In this document: piece after piece, positions 1-11,575 of the stretch
How the letters are laid out: each line of letters opens with the position of its first letter
Numbering within the stretch: the first letter of the stretch is position 1
Assembly: GCA_913060555.1 (NCBI GenBank)
Contig: CAJXRS010000002.1
Span: 1 to 64,000, forward strand
Direction: 5' to 3'
Length of the DNA stretch: 64,000 nt
Origin: an uncultured Gammaproteobacteria bacterium
GTDB taxonomy: Bacteria > Pseudomonadota > Gammaproteobacteria > Pseudomonadales > Porticoccaceae
Notes under the pieces: model-generated
Told to the model about the DNA's origin: nothing
What the model saw: only the letters and a program-made list of their open reading frames with translations
Database searches by the model: none
Position numbers and translations under genes: made by a program

Positions 1-423
1 ATGCGCCGCCTCAGGCCCAGCTCCGGTTTCTATGAAAATTTATGGGACAGCAGTGAGCTAACATTGAATATCTGGAAATATTCCTCGTTCAAACACGGAA
101 GATTTCCGCATGCCCCGCGTGAGCCTCGAAGCATACCCACAAGCTTCAAGGGACAGCTGCTCAACGAGAACCTTTGGTAGGCCAATCACTTGTGCACTCC
201 CTCGCTTTTTTCCACGCGCTCCGCCACGAGCCGGGCGCCGTGCAATTCCGGCAGATTTCCGTATGACCCGCGGCGCGGGCCGACGACTGGCAACCTACTG
301 TGCCCACCCGCGCGAGGCAATACGCCATCTGCGGTTTCAGGCAGCAGGAGCCCAGTGGTACGAACCGGCCCGGGCTGGTCTCGATGGGCTGGTTACCTGG
401 CCAAGCCGCTCAGGCAGCTTCGC
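1..423. other. Non-coding upstream region, no gene supported
   Basis: I see no supported gene here. The open frames present (for example from 110 and 190) are short, rich in Arg, Pro and Ser, and look like no protein family. The only local structure is a small inverted repeat, GAATAT at 66-71 and ATATTC at 78-83 with a 6-nt spacer. A short motif recurs imperfectly (AGATTTCCGCATG near 101 and AGATTTCCGTATG near 252). The composition is less GC-rich than the coding part at the left end. The region ends at the palindrome and promoter of the downstream regulator. Confidence 0.5.
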
Positions 424-445
424 TGCATCGAAATATTTTGATGCA
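424..445. promoter_or_regulatory. 22-bp palindromic operator, candidate SahR site
   Basis: The left half TGCATCGAAAT (424-434) and right half ATTTTGATGCA (435-445) are inverted copies matching at 10 of 11 positions, with an AT-rich core. The site ends 28 bp before the ATG of the ArsR-type regulator and covers the -35 element of its best promoter. A 22-bp dyad over a promoter is typical of an ArsR-family dimer site. Because the downstream genes are metK-ahcY-metF, I infer it is the autoregulatory site of a SahR-like, S-adenosylhomocysteine-responsive repressor. The dyad is seen directly; the ligand and regulator assignment are inference. Confidence 0.7.
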
Positions 446-466
446 AGGGGCGGGTTGGTGTAGAGT
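438..466 (+). promoter_or_regulatory. Sigma70-like promoter of sahR-metK-ahcY-metF
   Basis: A -35 like TTGATG (438-443) and a -10 like TAGAGT (461-466) are separated by exactly 17 bp. The -35 lies inside the palindrome, so bound repressor would exclude RNA polymerase. Transcription would start at about 472-474, on or next to the ATG at 474, and no clear ribosome binding site precedes that ATG. The mRNA may therefore be leaderless. Each hexamer matches consensus at only 4 of 6 positions. Confidence 0.45.
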
Positions 467-473
467 CGCCGCC

Positions 474-1499
474 ATGACTGCCGTAGCCCATCGGCCGCCC
501 TCTGCGGGCGGCGCCGAGCTGACTGATCTGACCGCGCTGTGCAAGGCGCTGGGCGATCCGCTGCGCGCGCAGATCCTGCGCGTGCTGGCCGGCGATGCCT
601 ACAGTGTGGCGGAGCTGTGTCATGTGTTCGGCGTTCGTCAGCCGGCGCTCAGCCACCATCTCAAGCTGCTGGTGGGCACCGGGCTGGTGACGCCGCGGCG
701 CGAGGGCACCTTTGTGTTCTATCGCCGCGCGCCGCGGTTCGATGACAGCCTGGACGGGGTGCGCACCCTGCTGTGCCGCAATCTCGACGGGTATCCGCTG
801 GAGCCGGCGATCGCCCAACGGCTCGGGGAGGTCGAGCGGGACCGCGCCGAGCGCTCGCTGGCCTTCTTCCACCGCCACGCGGCGGAGTTCCGCGAGCACC
901 AGGATCTGATCGCCGCCTACCCGCAGTACGGCGATACGGTTGTCGAGCTGCTCGACGCGGTGCGTCGGCCGCAGGACCGAATCGCCCTGGAGGTGGGCCC
1001 GGGCGAGGGCGAGCTGCTGGCGGCGCTGGCGCCGCGCTTCGCGCGGGTGGTGGCGCTCGACAACTCCGAGGCCATGCTCGCCCGCGCACGGGACTTTGCC
1101 GACGCCAATCAGCTCGCCAACCTCGATTTCGTGCTCGGCGACACCGCCACCGGCATCGCCCGGGGGCTGCGCGCGCCCCTGGTCACCCTGAATATGGTGC
1201 TGCACCACAATGCCTCGCCGGCGCGCATGCTGGGCGATCTGGCGACCCTGCTCGAGCCCGGCGGCTCGCTGCTGGTCACCGAGCTGTGCGCCCATCACCA
1301 GGACTGGGCGCGGACGGCTTGTGGCGATCTGTGGCTGGGCTTCGAGCCCGAGCAGCTCGACGAATGGGCCGCCGCCGCCGGCCTCGCCGCCGGCGACGGG
1401 CAATTCCTGGCGCTGCGCAACGGTTTCCGGGTCCAGATCCGGCAGTTCATCCGCCTCGCCGTCGCGCCGGGCGATACCCAGACTTCCCTTCAACACTGA
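474..1499 (+). CDS. sahR: ArsR-family regulator fused to SAM-methyltransferase domain (SahR-like)
   Basis: This is a 341-aa protein. Residues about 15-80 form an ArsR winged helix (a helix through [20 protein letters not shown], then a wing ending in VFYRR). From about residue 165 there is a class I methyltransferase fold with the SAM-binding motif EVGPGEGE at 173-180 and an acidic residue after the second strand (VALDNSEAM). Such fusions next to metK in gammaproteobacteria match SahR, a repressor of the SAM cycle that responds to S-adenosylhomocysteine. The stop lies 13 nt before metK, and an operator-like palindrome lies just upstream. I chose the ATG at 474 because the longer frame has no family similarity and runs through the promoter. 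The methyltransferase domain may only bind ligand. Confidence 0.8.
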   Translation: MTAVAHRPPSAGGAELTDLTALCKALGDPLRAQILRVLAGDAYSVAELCHVFGVRQPALSHHLKLLVGTGLVTPRREGTFVFYRRAPRFDDSLDGVRTLLCRNLDGYPLEPAIAQRLGEVERDRAERSLAFFHRHAAEFREHQDLIAAYPQYGDTVVELLDAVRRPQDRIALEVGPGEGELLAALAPRFARVVALDNSEAMLARARDFADANQLANLDFVLGDTATGIARGLRAPLVTLNMVLHHNASPARMLGDLATLLEPGGSLLVTELCAHHQDWARTACGDLWLGFEPEQLDEWAAAAGLAAGDGQFLALRNGFRVQIRQFIRLAVAPGDTQTSLQH

Positions 1500-1512
1500 G
1501 GATGCAGCCATC

Positions 1513-2736
1513 ATGAGCCAGTATTCCATCTTCACTTCGGAGTCGGTGTCCGAGGGTCACCCCGACAAGCTGGCCGACCAGATCTCCGACGCCATCCTGG
1601 ATGCGGCCCTAGCCCAGGACAAATATTCGCGGGTTGCCTGCGAGACCCTGGTGAAGACCGGCGTCGCCATCATCGCCGGCGAGATCGCCACCACCGCGGT
1701 GCTCGACTATGAGCAGATCATCCGCGACGTCATCCTCGAGGTCGGCTATGACTCCTCCGACGTCTACTTCGATGGCGCCACCTGCGGGGTGCTCAACCTG
1801 ATCGGCGCGCAATCGCCGGACATCGCCCAGGGGGTGGACCGCGCCAAGCCGGAGGATCAGGGTGCCGGCGATCAGGGCCTGATGTTCGGCTATGCGACGG
1901 ACGAGACCGACGCCCTGATGCCCGCACCCATCCTCTATGCCCATCGCCTGGTGGAGCGCCAGGCCGAGGCGCGCAAGTCCGGCCTGCTGCCCTGGCTGCG
2001 GCCGGACGCCAAGGCTCAGGTCACTTTCCGCTACGAGAATGGCCGGCCGGTGGCGGCGGATGCCATCGTGCTCTCCACCCAGCACGCGCCGGACGTCTCC
2101 GACCGTGATATCCACGACGGGGTGATGGAGCTGATCGTCCATCAGGTGATTCCCCGCGAGTGGCTGCACAGCGATACCCGCATTCACATCAACCCTACCG
2201 GCCGCTTCGAGATCGGCGGTCCCATGGGCGACTGCGGCCTGACCGGGCGCAAGATCATCGTCGACACCTACGGCGGCATGGCGCGCCATGGCGGCGGTGC
2301 CTTCTCGGGCAAGGATCCCTCCAAGGTGGATCGCTCGGCGGCCTATGTCGGGCGCTATGTCGCCAAGAACATCGTCGCCGCGGGGCTGGCCGAGCGCTGT
2401 GAGATTCAGATTTCCTACGCCATAGGCGTCGCCGAGCCGACCTCGATTTCGATCAACACCTTCGGCACCGGCAAGATCTCCGATGCGCGCCTGGTGGCCC
2501 TGGTGCGCGAGACTTTCGATCTGCGTCCCTACGGCCTCACCCGCGAGCTGGACCTGCTGCATCCGATCTATCAGCCCACCGCGGCCTACGGCCATTTCGG
2601 CCGTACCCCCTACGAGCGCGAGTATTGCTACGCGGTGCGCGAGGGCGGCCAGAAAGTCACCCGGACCCATCGCGCCGCTGCCTTCACCTGGGAGCGCACG
2701 GACCGCGTCGACGCGCTGCTCGCCGGCGCCAAGTAA
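1513..2736 (+). CDS. metK: S-adenosylmethionine synthetase
   Basis: This 407-aa protein makes S-adenosylmethionine from methionine and ATP in the cytoplasm. The family motifs are present: [15 protein letters not shown] near the N terminus, [16 protein letters not shown] at about 115-130, the phosphate-binding glycine-rich stretch [14 protein letters not shown] at about 260, and [19 protein letters not shown] before it. A GAGGA-like ribosome binding site overlaps the stop of the upstream regulator gene, so the two are probably cotranscribed. The length is slightly greater than the usual 380-400 residues. It is the second gene of the SAM-cycle operon. Confidence 0.97.
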   Translation: MSQYSIFTSESVSEGHPDKLADQISDAILDAALAQDKYSRVACETLVKTGVAIIAGEIATTAVLDYEQIIRDVILEVGYDSSDVYFDGATCGVLNLIGAQSPDIAQGVDRAKPEDQGAGDQGLMFGYATDETDALMPAPILYAHRLVERQAEARKSGLLPWLRPDAKAQVTFRYENGRPVAADAIVLSTQHAPDVSDRDIHDGVMELIVHQVIPREWLHSDTRIHINPTGRFEIGGPMGDCGLTGRKIIVDTYGGMARHGGGAFSGKDPSKVDRSAAYVGRYVAKNIVAAGLAERCEIQISYAIGVAEPTSISINTFGTGKISDARLVALVRETFDLRPYGLTRELDLLHPIYQPTAAYGHFGRTPYEREYCYAVREGGQKVTRTHRAAAFTWERTDRVDALLAGAK

Positions 2737-2752
2737 CGTCAGACGCACTGCC

Positions 2753-2770
2753 GGCGGGCCCGCGCCCGCC
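2753..2770 (+). promoter_or_regulatory. GC-rich intergenic hairpin between metK and ahcY
   Basis: GGCGGG (2753-2758) and CCCGCC (2765-2770) form a perfect 6-bp stem with a 6-nt loop in the 72-nt gap before ahcY. There is no following T-tract, so it is not a convincing terminator. The gap does not show the conserved elements I associate with the SAH riboswitch. It may stabilise or partly attenuate the transcript. Confidence 0.3.
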
Positions 2771-2808
2771 AGCCATTCCCGCAAACATCGATGAGAGGGA
2801 AAGAGGAC

Positions 2809-4206
<1,398 letters not shown>

Positions 4207-4218
4207 GCAGCTTGAGAG

Positions 4219-5064
4219 ATGGCACGACGAATCCCGCTCAGTTTCGAGTTCTTTCCGCCCAAGACCGCGGAGGGCATGGCGCGCCTGCAACAGGTGCGCA
4301 GCGCCCTGGCGGCTTTCGATCCCGAGTTCTACTCGGTGACCTACGGCGCCGGCGGCTCCACCCGGGAGCCGACCCTGGCCGCGGTGCAGGCGCTCCACCG
4401 GGCCGGTTGCCCGGTGGCTCCGCACCTCTCCTGCAGCGGCGATGACACCGACGGCGTGCTCGATCTGATCGATCGCTACCGGGAGGCGGGCATCACCCGC
4501 CTGGTGGCGCTGCGCGGCGACCTGCCCTCGGGTGTCGGCGGCAGCGGGCAGCTGGTCCACGCCAACGAACTGGTGGCCTTGATCCGCCGCCACAGCGGCG
4601 ACCACTTCCGTATCCATGTGGCCGCCTACCCCGAGATTCATCCCGAGGCGCGCGGCTACGCCGAGGATATCCGCTGGCTGGGCGCGAAATTCGCCGCCGG
4701 TGCCGACACCGCCATCACCCAGTATTTCTATTCCGCCGACGCCTACTGCCATTTTCTCGACGCCTGCCGCGCCGCCGGCATCGACCGGCCCATCGTGCCC
4801 GGCATCATGCCGATCACCAATTACGAAAGCCTGAGGCGCTTTTCGGTACGCTGCGGCGCCGAGATCCCCCGCTGGCTGCAGTACCGGCTGGCGGACTTCG
4901 GCGACGACTCCGCGGGGCTGCACAGCTTCGGCACCGAAGTGGTGACGCGTCTGTGTGAGCGCTTGCTCGCCGCCGGCGCGCCGGGACTGCACTTCTACAC
5001 CCTCAACCAGGCGGGGGCGACCGCGGCCATTCTGCGCGCGCTGGGGCAGGCGGAATCCGCCTGA
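4219..5064 (+). CDS. metF: Methylenetetrahydrofolate reductase
   Basis: This 281-aa FAD enzyme reduces 5,10-methylene-THF to 5-methyl-THF, the methyl donor for homocysteine methylation. The start LSFEFFPPKT carries the family's catalytic Glu region, followed by YSVTYGAGGSTRE, GDLP (residues near 100), EIHPEA and GIMPITNYESLRRF. The length matches bacterial MetF (about 275-300). The ATG follows TTGAGAG. With metK and ahcY it closes the methyl cycle except for methionine synthase, which is not in this window. Confidence 0.96.
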   Translation: MARRIPLSFEFFPPKTAEGMARLQQVRSALAAFDPEFYSVTYGAGGSTREPTLAAVQALHRAGCPVAPHLSCSGDDTDGVLDLIDRYREAGITRLVALRGDLPSGVGGSGQLVHANELVALIRRHSGDHFRIHVAAYPEIHPEARGYAEDIRWLGAKFAAGADTAITQYFYSADAYCHFLDACRAAGIDRPIVPGIMPITNYESLRRFSVRCGAEIPRWLQYRLADFGDDSAGLHSFGTEVVTRLCERLLAAGAPGLHFYTLNQAGATAAILRALGQAESA

Positions 5065-5068
5065 AGCC

Positions 5069-5797
5069 ATGGCTGCGCCGCGCGTCTTTACCGATCAGGC
5101 GTTGGCCGACGGCGCCCGGATCGCCCTTGAGGCCGGGCCCAGCCATCACCTGCTGCGGGTGCTGCGACTGAAGGCCGGCGCCGAATTGCACGTCTTCAAC
5201 GGCCGCGGCGGCTGCCACACGGCCCGGCTCGCCGGCAGCGAGGGCGCCCGCGCCCGGGTCGAAGTGGGTGCCATCGACCGCGATGACCGCGAATCCCCGC
5301 TCGCGGTAACACTGGCGATCGGCATCTCCCGCGGCGAGCGCATGGACTGGATTGTGCAGAAATCCGTGGAACTCGGCGTCACCGCGATTCACCCCCTGAC
5401 AACCCAGCGCACCGAGGTACGGCTCAAGGGAGAGCGCAGCGCCAGGAAGCTCACCCACTGGCGCCAGATCGCCATCGCCGCCTGCGAGCAGAGCGGGCGT
5501 AACCGGATACCCGAGATCCACGCCCCGCAGCCCTTCCAGGCGATTCTCGACTCGCCTGCCGAACTTCGGCTGGTGCTCGCGCCCGGGGCCGCACAGTCGC
5601 TGGCGGGGCTGGCGGACGCGCCCCAGTCTCTCAGCCTGTTGATCGGCCCCGAGGGCGGCCTCGCCGCCGAGGAGATTGCCGCCGCCGAGGCGGCCGGCTT
5701 CCTGGCGGTGGGTCTCGGCCCCCGGGTGCTGCGCACCGAGACCGCGCCGCTGGCCGCGCTCGCGATCTGCCAGGCGCGCTGGGGAGACCTTCGCTGA
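5069..5797 (+). CDS. rsmE: 16S rRNA m3U1498 methyltransferase
   Basis: This 242-aa SPOUT-class enzyme methylates U1498 of 16S rRNA using SAM. An N-terminal PUA-like domain (HHLLRVLRLKAGAELHVFNGRGG, residues about 25-50) precedes the knot domain with RMDWIVQKSVELGV, LTTQRTEVR, AACEQSGRN and the SAM-binding LLIGPEGGL and LGPRVLRTETAPLA. The start is 4 nt after the metF stop, so it is probably cotranscribed with the SAM cycle genes that supply its methyl donor. A strong hairpin follows the stop. Confidence 0.96.
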   Translation: MAAPRVFTDQALADGARIALEAGPSHHLLRVLRLKAGAELHVFNGRGGCHTARLAGSEGARARVEVGAIDRDDRESPLAVTLAIGISRGERMDWIVQKSVELGVTAIHPLTTQRTEVRLKGERSARKLTHWRQIAIAACEQSGRNRIPEIHAPQPFQAILDSPAELRLVLAPGAAQSLAGLADAPQSLSLLIGPEGGLAAEEIAAAEAAGFLAVGLGPRVLRTETAPLAALAICQARWGDLR

Positions 5798-5798
5798 G

Positions 5799-5822
5799 CT
5801 AGTGGGCCGCGTGGCCCACTAG
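5799..5822. terminator. Bidirectional terminator hairpin between convergent genes
   Basis: CTAGTGGGCC (5799-5808) and GGCCCACTAG (5813-5822) form a perfect 10-bp stem with a 4-nt loop. It sits between the stop of rsmE and the stop of the convergent GNAT-nitrilase gene, whose TAG lies in the right arm. No T-tract follows on either side, so termination is inferred from position and stem strength. The right arm and flank (GTGGCCCACTAGTC) recur at 18614-18627. Confidence 0.6.
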
Positions 5823-7378
5823 TCGCTGGGAGCAGGGGCGTCCGATGCCCGCCAGATGACCCGATACAGATCGTGGCGGCGATCCTTGCGGTTGGTGACC
5901 GCGCCCTCGTGATGGAGGTGGGTGAGCCGGTCCAGGTCGAGATCGGCGATCAGCGCCATCTCGGTGTTGGGGGTGCTCTCGGCGATCACTGCGTCGTGGG
6001 GAAAGGCGAAGTCGGAGGGCGTGTACACCGCCGATTGGGCGTACTGCAGATCGACATTCTGCACCTGGGGCAGGTTGCCGACGCTGCCGCCGATCACCAC
6101 ATAGCATTCGTTCTCCACGGCACGCGCCTGGGCGCAGCGCTGCACCCGCAGGAAGGCGTTCTTGGTGTCCGTCCAGAAGGGCACGAAGAGGATGTCCATG
6201 CCCTGCTCGGCGAGCAGCCGGCCCAATTCGGGAAACTCGACGTCGTAGCAGATGAGGATGCCGACGCGCCCGGCATCGGTATCGAACACCTGCAGGCTGT
6301 CGCCGCCGGAGATCACCCAGTCGCGGCGCTCGTGGGGGGTGATGTGGAGCTTGGGCTGTACGGCGATGGTGCCGTCGCGGCGGCAGAGGTAGGCGTTGTT
6401 CTGCAGCTTGTCGCCGACCAGCGCGGGGATGCTGCCGGCGATCAGGTTGATGTTGTAGGACACCGCGAACTGCGCCATGGCCTCGATGCTGCGCTCGGCG
6501 AAGGTCGCCAGGAAGCGGATCGCCTCGTACTGGTTGCTCTGGTCGCCCATGCCCATGAGCGGTGCGTTGAAGAATTCCGGGAAGAGCACGAAGTCCGCCT
6601 TGTAATCGGCCACACAGTCGACGAAGAACTCGACCTGCCGCAGCCATTCCTCGAAGGATTGGCTGAGGCGCATCTGCCACTGCATGACCCCGACCCGCAC
6701 CACGCTCTTGCGGATATTGGCGATATCCACCTGCTCGGGCTCGTAGAGGATGTTGTTCCACTCCAGCAGGGTGGCATAGCCGCGGGAGCGCTCGTCGGCG
6801 GGCAGGTAAGCGCGCAGCAACCGCTTGACCTCGAAATCGTTGGCGAGCTGGAAGCTGAGAATGGGGTCGTGGATCTCGCGTTTGCGCACTGCGTCGATGT
6901 ACTGCGCCGGGGTGAGGCGCTCGGCGTTCTCGTGATAGTTGACGATGCGGCCGCCGGCGAGAATGGCGCGCAGGTTGAGGTTGCGGCACAGATCCTTGCG
7001 GGTATCGTACAGACGTCGCCCCAGCCGGAGCCCCCGGTAGTCGGGATCCACGAACACGTCCATGCCGTACAGGGCATCGCCGTCCGGGTCGTGGTGGATG
7101 CGGTCGCGCCGGGCCACCAGGTCCTCGTAGGTATGCTGGCGGCTGAAACGGTCGTAACTGCAGCGCACGCTGAGCGCCGCGCCCACCAGTCGGCCGTGGT
7201 CCTCGATGACGATCTGGCCTTCGGGAAAGTCCGCGATCAGCGCCCGAATCGAGTGCTCGGGCCAGGCGCCGCTGATGTCGGCGTACACCTCGTCCATCAA
7301 CTCCTCGAGCCGCGGATAGTCTTCCATGGTGAGGTTGCGGACTTTCAAATGCAGATCGACGGGACTGTCAGTGGTCAT
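5819..7378 (-). CDS. GNAT acetyltransferase / carbon-nitrogen hydrolase fusion
   Basis: This is a 519-aa two-domain protein. Residues about 10-210 are a GNAT acetyltransferase fold (YGMDVFVDPDYRGLRLGRRLYDTRK is the acetyl-CoA loop region). Residues about 225-505 are a nitrilase-superfamily amidase with the full Glu-Lys-Cys triad: Glu in LFPEFF, Lys in VQPKLHITPHE and Cys in LICYDVEFPE. The family is widespread in proteobacteria, but its substrate is unknown to me. An amide hydrolase paired with an N-acyltransferase suggests acyl exchange on an amine or amide. It is last in the minus-strand run and converges on rsmE. Confidence 0.88.
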   Translation of the reverse strand: MTTDSPVDLHLKVRNLTMEDYPRLEELMDEVYADISGAWPEHSIRALIADFPEGQIVIEDHGRLVGAALSVRCSYDRFSRQHTYEDLVARRDRIHHDPDGDALYGMDVFVDPDYRGLRLGRRLYDTRKDLCRNLNLRAILAGGRIVNYHENAERLTPAQYIDAVRKREIHDPILSFQLANDFEVKRLLRAYLPADERSRGYATLLEWNNILYEPEQVDIANIRKSVVRVGVMQWQMRLSQSFEEWLRQVEFFVDCVADYKADFVLFPEFFNAPLMGMGDQSNQYEAIRFLATFAERSIEAMAQFAVSYNINLIAGSIPALVGDKLQNNAYLCRRDGTIAVQPKLHITPHERRDWVISGGDSLQVFDTDAGRVGILICYDVEFPELGRLLAEQGMDILFVPFWTDTKNAFLRVQRCAQARAVENECYVVIGGSVGNLPQVQNVDLQYAQSAVYTPSDFAFPHDAVIAESTPNTEMALIADLDLDRLTHLHHEGAVTNRKDRRHDLYRVIWRASDAPAPSD

Positions 7379-7429
7379 GGTTCGGCCAGTGGCGGATTGA
7401 AGTCGTTAAGGTAGCAGAGATCCTGGCGT

Positions 7430-7939
7430 TCAGGCGCGCCGCGACGTCGAGCCCCGCCGCAGACTCAGGGTGGCGAGCGCCACCACCGACTCGGCGAGCA
7501 GCGCCAGCAGCAGGCCGATGCCCAGACCCCAGGCGATGGCGGTCGGCTGCAGGGGTACCCGGTAGTTGTAACCCGCTGCCGTCTCGCGCAGCAGTTCCCG
7601 ATCGCCACCGGCGCCGACATGCCAGGCGCTTCGATACCAGGGCCCGGACAGCGCCGCCCGCTCGGCTTCGAGGTGTGCGACTCGCGCTGCCAGGGCGGCG
7701 ACACCGTCTCCGGTCTCGCCGATCACCGCATCCGGATTCGCCTGGTAATGCGCGATCAGGTCGGCCAGATCGTCATTGAAATGGCGCTCGGCAATGGCCG
7801 CGAAGGGCTCCAGGGCGCGGCGCGCCTCGGCCAGGTGAGCGCTCACCACGACCTCGTATTGCTGGATGAAGCCCGGTACCTGGACGCCGGCCAGCAGCCC
7901 GGCGGCAAAGCACAGCAGGCGCACATAGGCGCGCAGCAT
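7430..7939 (-). CDS. DUF2937 family membrane protein
   Basis: This 169-aa protein has one hydrophobic segment near the N terminus (RLLCFAAGLLAGVQVPGFI, about 6-25) and one near the C terminus (WGLGIGLLLALLAESVVALATL, about 135-157). The periplasmic or cytoplasmic middle is rich in Ala and Glu (AHLAEARRALEPF, VAALAARVAHLEAERAAL) and probably helical. The layout fits DUF2937, a family of unknown function. The ATG at 7939 follows the aroE stop closely; a longer frame would run into aroE. Confidence 0.75.
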   Translation of the reverse strand: MLRAYVRLLCFAAGLLAGVQVPGFIQQYEVVVSAHLAEARRALEPFAAIAERHFNDDLADLIAHYQANPDAVIGETGDGVAALAARVAHLEAERAALSGPWYRSAWHVGAGGDRELLRETAAGYNYRVPLQPTAIAWGLGIGLLLALLAESVVALATLSLRRGSTSRRA

Positions 7940-7944
7940 CGCTG

Positions 7945-8778
7945 TCAGCGCTCCGCGAGTTCGGCGCGTATCTGGCGGATCATCGGCGCCGTCTGCGGAC
8001 GCACGCCCCGCCACAGGGCGAAGGCCTCGGCCGCCTGCTCGACGAGCATCCCCAGGCCATCGGCCAGCGCAGCGGCACCCTGGGTTTCCGCCCAGCGCAG
8101 AAAAGCCGTGGGCGCCGCGCCATACATCATGTCGTAGGCGGCGCCGCGATCGCCGAACACCCCCGCGGGCAGCGGCGGCACCGCACCGGAGAGGCTGGCG
8201 CTGGTGGCGTTGATGAGTAGATCGAAGCGTCCCTGGGTTGCCAGTTCGGGGTAGCCGCCGCCGCGGACCGCGCCCAGATCGGCGAATTCCCGCGCCAGGG
8301 CCACCGCCTTTTCAGCGGTGCGGTTGGCGATGTACAGCGAAGCCGGCCGTTGCTCCAGCAGCGGGCCGAGCGCACCGCGTGTGGCGCCGCCGGCGCCCAG
8401 CACCAGTACCCGGCGCCCGGCGATGGGCCAGCCCAGGTTGGCGGTGAGGTCCCGCACCAGGCCAACGCCATCGGTGTTGTCCCCGAGTACGCCGCCATCG
8501 GCCTCGACCGCCAGGGTGTTGACCGCACCGGCGCGGCGCGCCCGCTCGGTCAGGCGGCTGGCGAAGCGACAGGCATCGGCCTTGAAGGGCAGGGTGACAT
8601 TGCCACCGCGGCCGCCGCCGGCGAAGAAGGCTTCGGCCGCTGCCGCGAATTCCCCCAGCGGCACCAGCAGGCGGTCGTAGCTCATGTCCTGTCCGGTCTG
8701 CGCGGCAAAGGCGGCGTGCACCCTGGGCGAAGGGCTGTGCGCGACGGGGTTGCCGAACAGGACGTAGCGGTCAGTCAT
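7945..8778 (-). CDS. aroE: Shikimate dehydrogenase
   Basis: This 277-aa NADP-dependent enzyme reduces 3-dehydroshikimate to shikimate in aromatic amino acid synthesis. It shows the substrate-binding GNPVAHSPSPRVH at the N terminus, the catalytic Lys in VTLPFKADA, NTDGVGLVRDL, the NADP-binding VLGAGGATRGAL, NRTAEKA and INATSASLSG. The start MTDRYVLFGNP fits the family, and the upstream frame extension does not. It lies downstream of hemF in the same direction, as in pseudomonads. Confidence 0.96.
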   Translation of the reverse strand: MTDRYVLFGNPVAHSPSPRVHAAFAAQTGQDMSYDRLLVPLGEFAAAAEAFFAGGGRGGNVTLPFKADACRFASRLTERARRAGAVNTLAVEADGGVLGDNTDGVGLVRDLTANLGWPIAGRRVLVLGAGGATRGALGPLLEQRPASLYIANRTAEKAVALAREFADLGAVRGGGYPELATQGRFDLLINATSASLSGAVPPLPAGVFGDRGAAYDMMYGAAPTAFLRWAETQGAAALADGLGMLVEQAAEAFALWRGVRPQTAPMIRQIRAELAER

Positions 8779-8843
8779 GGCACATTTTCGTGGAGAGCGG
8801 ACGCCGTATTCTAGCGGCTTCTGGGCCGGCGTCGGCGCACCGC

Positions 8844-10344
<1,501 letters not shown>

Positions 10345-10453
10345 ATACTCGGCCTCCGGCGAATCGCCTGCGGGACTGCAACGGGGGCGGAGAGGCTACC
10401 GAAAGCCCGGGTCGGGAACAAGCGCCCGGGGCCGGGCTGTGGCTGCCGGCGAA

Positions 10454-11539
10454 TCAGGGCAGGCGCTGGTAGGTGCCGCCGCGGTTCTCCACCCGGCCGG
10501 AGAGTTCCAGTTCGACCAGCACCCTGGTCAGTCGCGCGGCATCCAGCCCGGTACGCTCCACCAGGGTATCGACGGCCAGTGGGTCATATCCCATGGCATC
10601 GAGGACCCGCTCCGCCTCGGATCCGGCCGGCGGGCCGGCCGTGGCCGCCGCGGGCATCGCCTCGGCGCCTTTGAACGCCAACAGGCCGCCGAGTTGGGCG
10701 ACCAGGTCCGCGGTGGTCTCGGCCAGGGTCGCACCCTCGCGGATCAGCTGGTGGCAGCCGCGGGCCAAGGGGTTGTGGATCGAGCCCGGTACCGCGAATA
10801 CCTCGCGCCCCTGATCCAGGGCCTGGCGCGCGGTGATCAGCGAACCGCTGCGCAATGCCGCCTCGACCACCAGCACGCCCAGGCTGAGACCACTGATGAT
10901 CCGATTGCGGCGGGGGAAATTGCCCGCCCGCGGCGGCGTCCCGGGTGGGAACTCGGTCACCAGGGCGCCACCGCCGGCGAGGATCTCCGCGCACAGGTCT
11001 GCATGCTGGCGCGGATAGACGCGGTCGATGCCCGTGCCCATTACCGCCAGGGTGCGGCCCGCGGCGAGCGTGCCGCGATGCGCCGCGGCGTCGATGCCCA
11101 GGGCCAGGCCGCTGACGACGGCAAAGCCGCCTGCCGCGAGCCCGGCCGCGAAGCGCCGCGCGGTGTCCAGCCCGGCGCCGCTGGCGTGGCGGCTGCCTAC
11201 CACCGCGACTGCCGGCAGAGCGAGGGTCAGCGGATCGCCGCGGCCGTAGAGCAGCGGCGGCGGCGAGGCGATCTCGCGCAGCAGGGCGGGGTAATCGGGA
11301 TCGGACAGCGCAAGCAGGAACACCTCGGGGGCGGTGAGTACTGCCGGTAGCGGATCCCGAGCGGCGCTGCGGCACTTGCGCAGGGCGGATCGCAGGGGAT
11401 CGGGCGCCGTCGCCAGAGGTTCGCTAAACGCTGCCTCGAAGCTGCCGAACGCGCGACACAGCGCCAGGGCGGCAGCCGGCCCCAGGCCGCGCCAGGTGAT
11501 CAGTTGGTGGGCGCACAGCGCCTCGCGGGTTGCTCGCAT
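10454..11539 (-). CDS. dprA: DNA-processing protein DprA
   Basis: This 361-aa protein loads RecA on incoming single-stranded DNA during natural transformation. An N-terminal helical SAM-like region (about 1-75) precedes the Rossmann-like core with VAVVGSRHASGAG, VVSGLALGIDAAAHRGTL, TLAVMGTGIDRVYPRQH and FPRRNRIISGLS. A C-terminal winged-helix (DML1-like) region follows from about 295 (VLDAMGYDPLAVDTL). Type IV pilus genes elsewhere in the window could provide the uptake machinery. Confidence 0.95.
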   Translation of the reverse strand: MRATREALCAHQLITWRGLGPAAALALCRAFGSFEAAFSEPLATAPDPLRSALRKCRSAARDPLPAVLTAPEVFLLALSDPDYPALLREIASPPPLLYGRGDPLTLALPAVAVVGSRHASGAGLDTARRFAAGLAAGGFAVVSGLALGIDAAAHRGTLAAGRTLAVMGTGIDRVYPRQHADLCAEILAGGGALVTEFPPGTPPRAGNFPRRNRIISGLSLGVLVVEAALRSGSLITARQALDQGREVFAVPGSIHNPLARGCHQLIREGATLAETTADLVAQLGGLLAFKGAEAMPAAATAGPPAGSEAERVLDAMGYDPLAVDTLVERTGLDAARLTRVLVELELSGRVENRGGTYQRLP

Positions 11540-11575
11540 CGGCTCGATCCCTGAGCCAGAAAATCCGGGGGGCGC

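Noticed and set aside
110-463. Short open frames upstream of the regulator gene
   Set aside because: They are low-complexity Arg/Pro/Ser-rich translations that overlap each other and the promoter, with no ribosome site and no family similarity.
2737-2808. Possible SAH riboswitch before ahcY
   Set aside because: The 72-nt gap has only one simple GC hairpin and lacks the conserved multi-helix core that I associate with the SAH riboswitch. Control more likely acts at the upstream palindrome.
5873-7414. Long open frame antisense to the GNAT-nitrilase gene
   Set aside because: It is a high-GC mirror frame of a clearly real gene. Its translation is Val/Gly/His-rich with no domain. Similar long antisense frames over ahcY, chpA, pilJ and pilU were rejected for the same reason.
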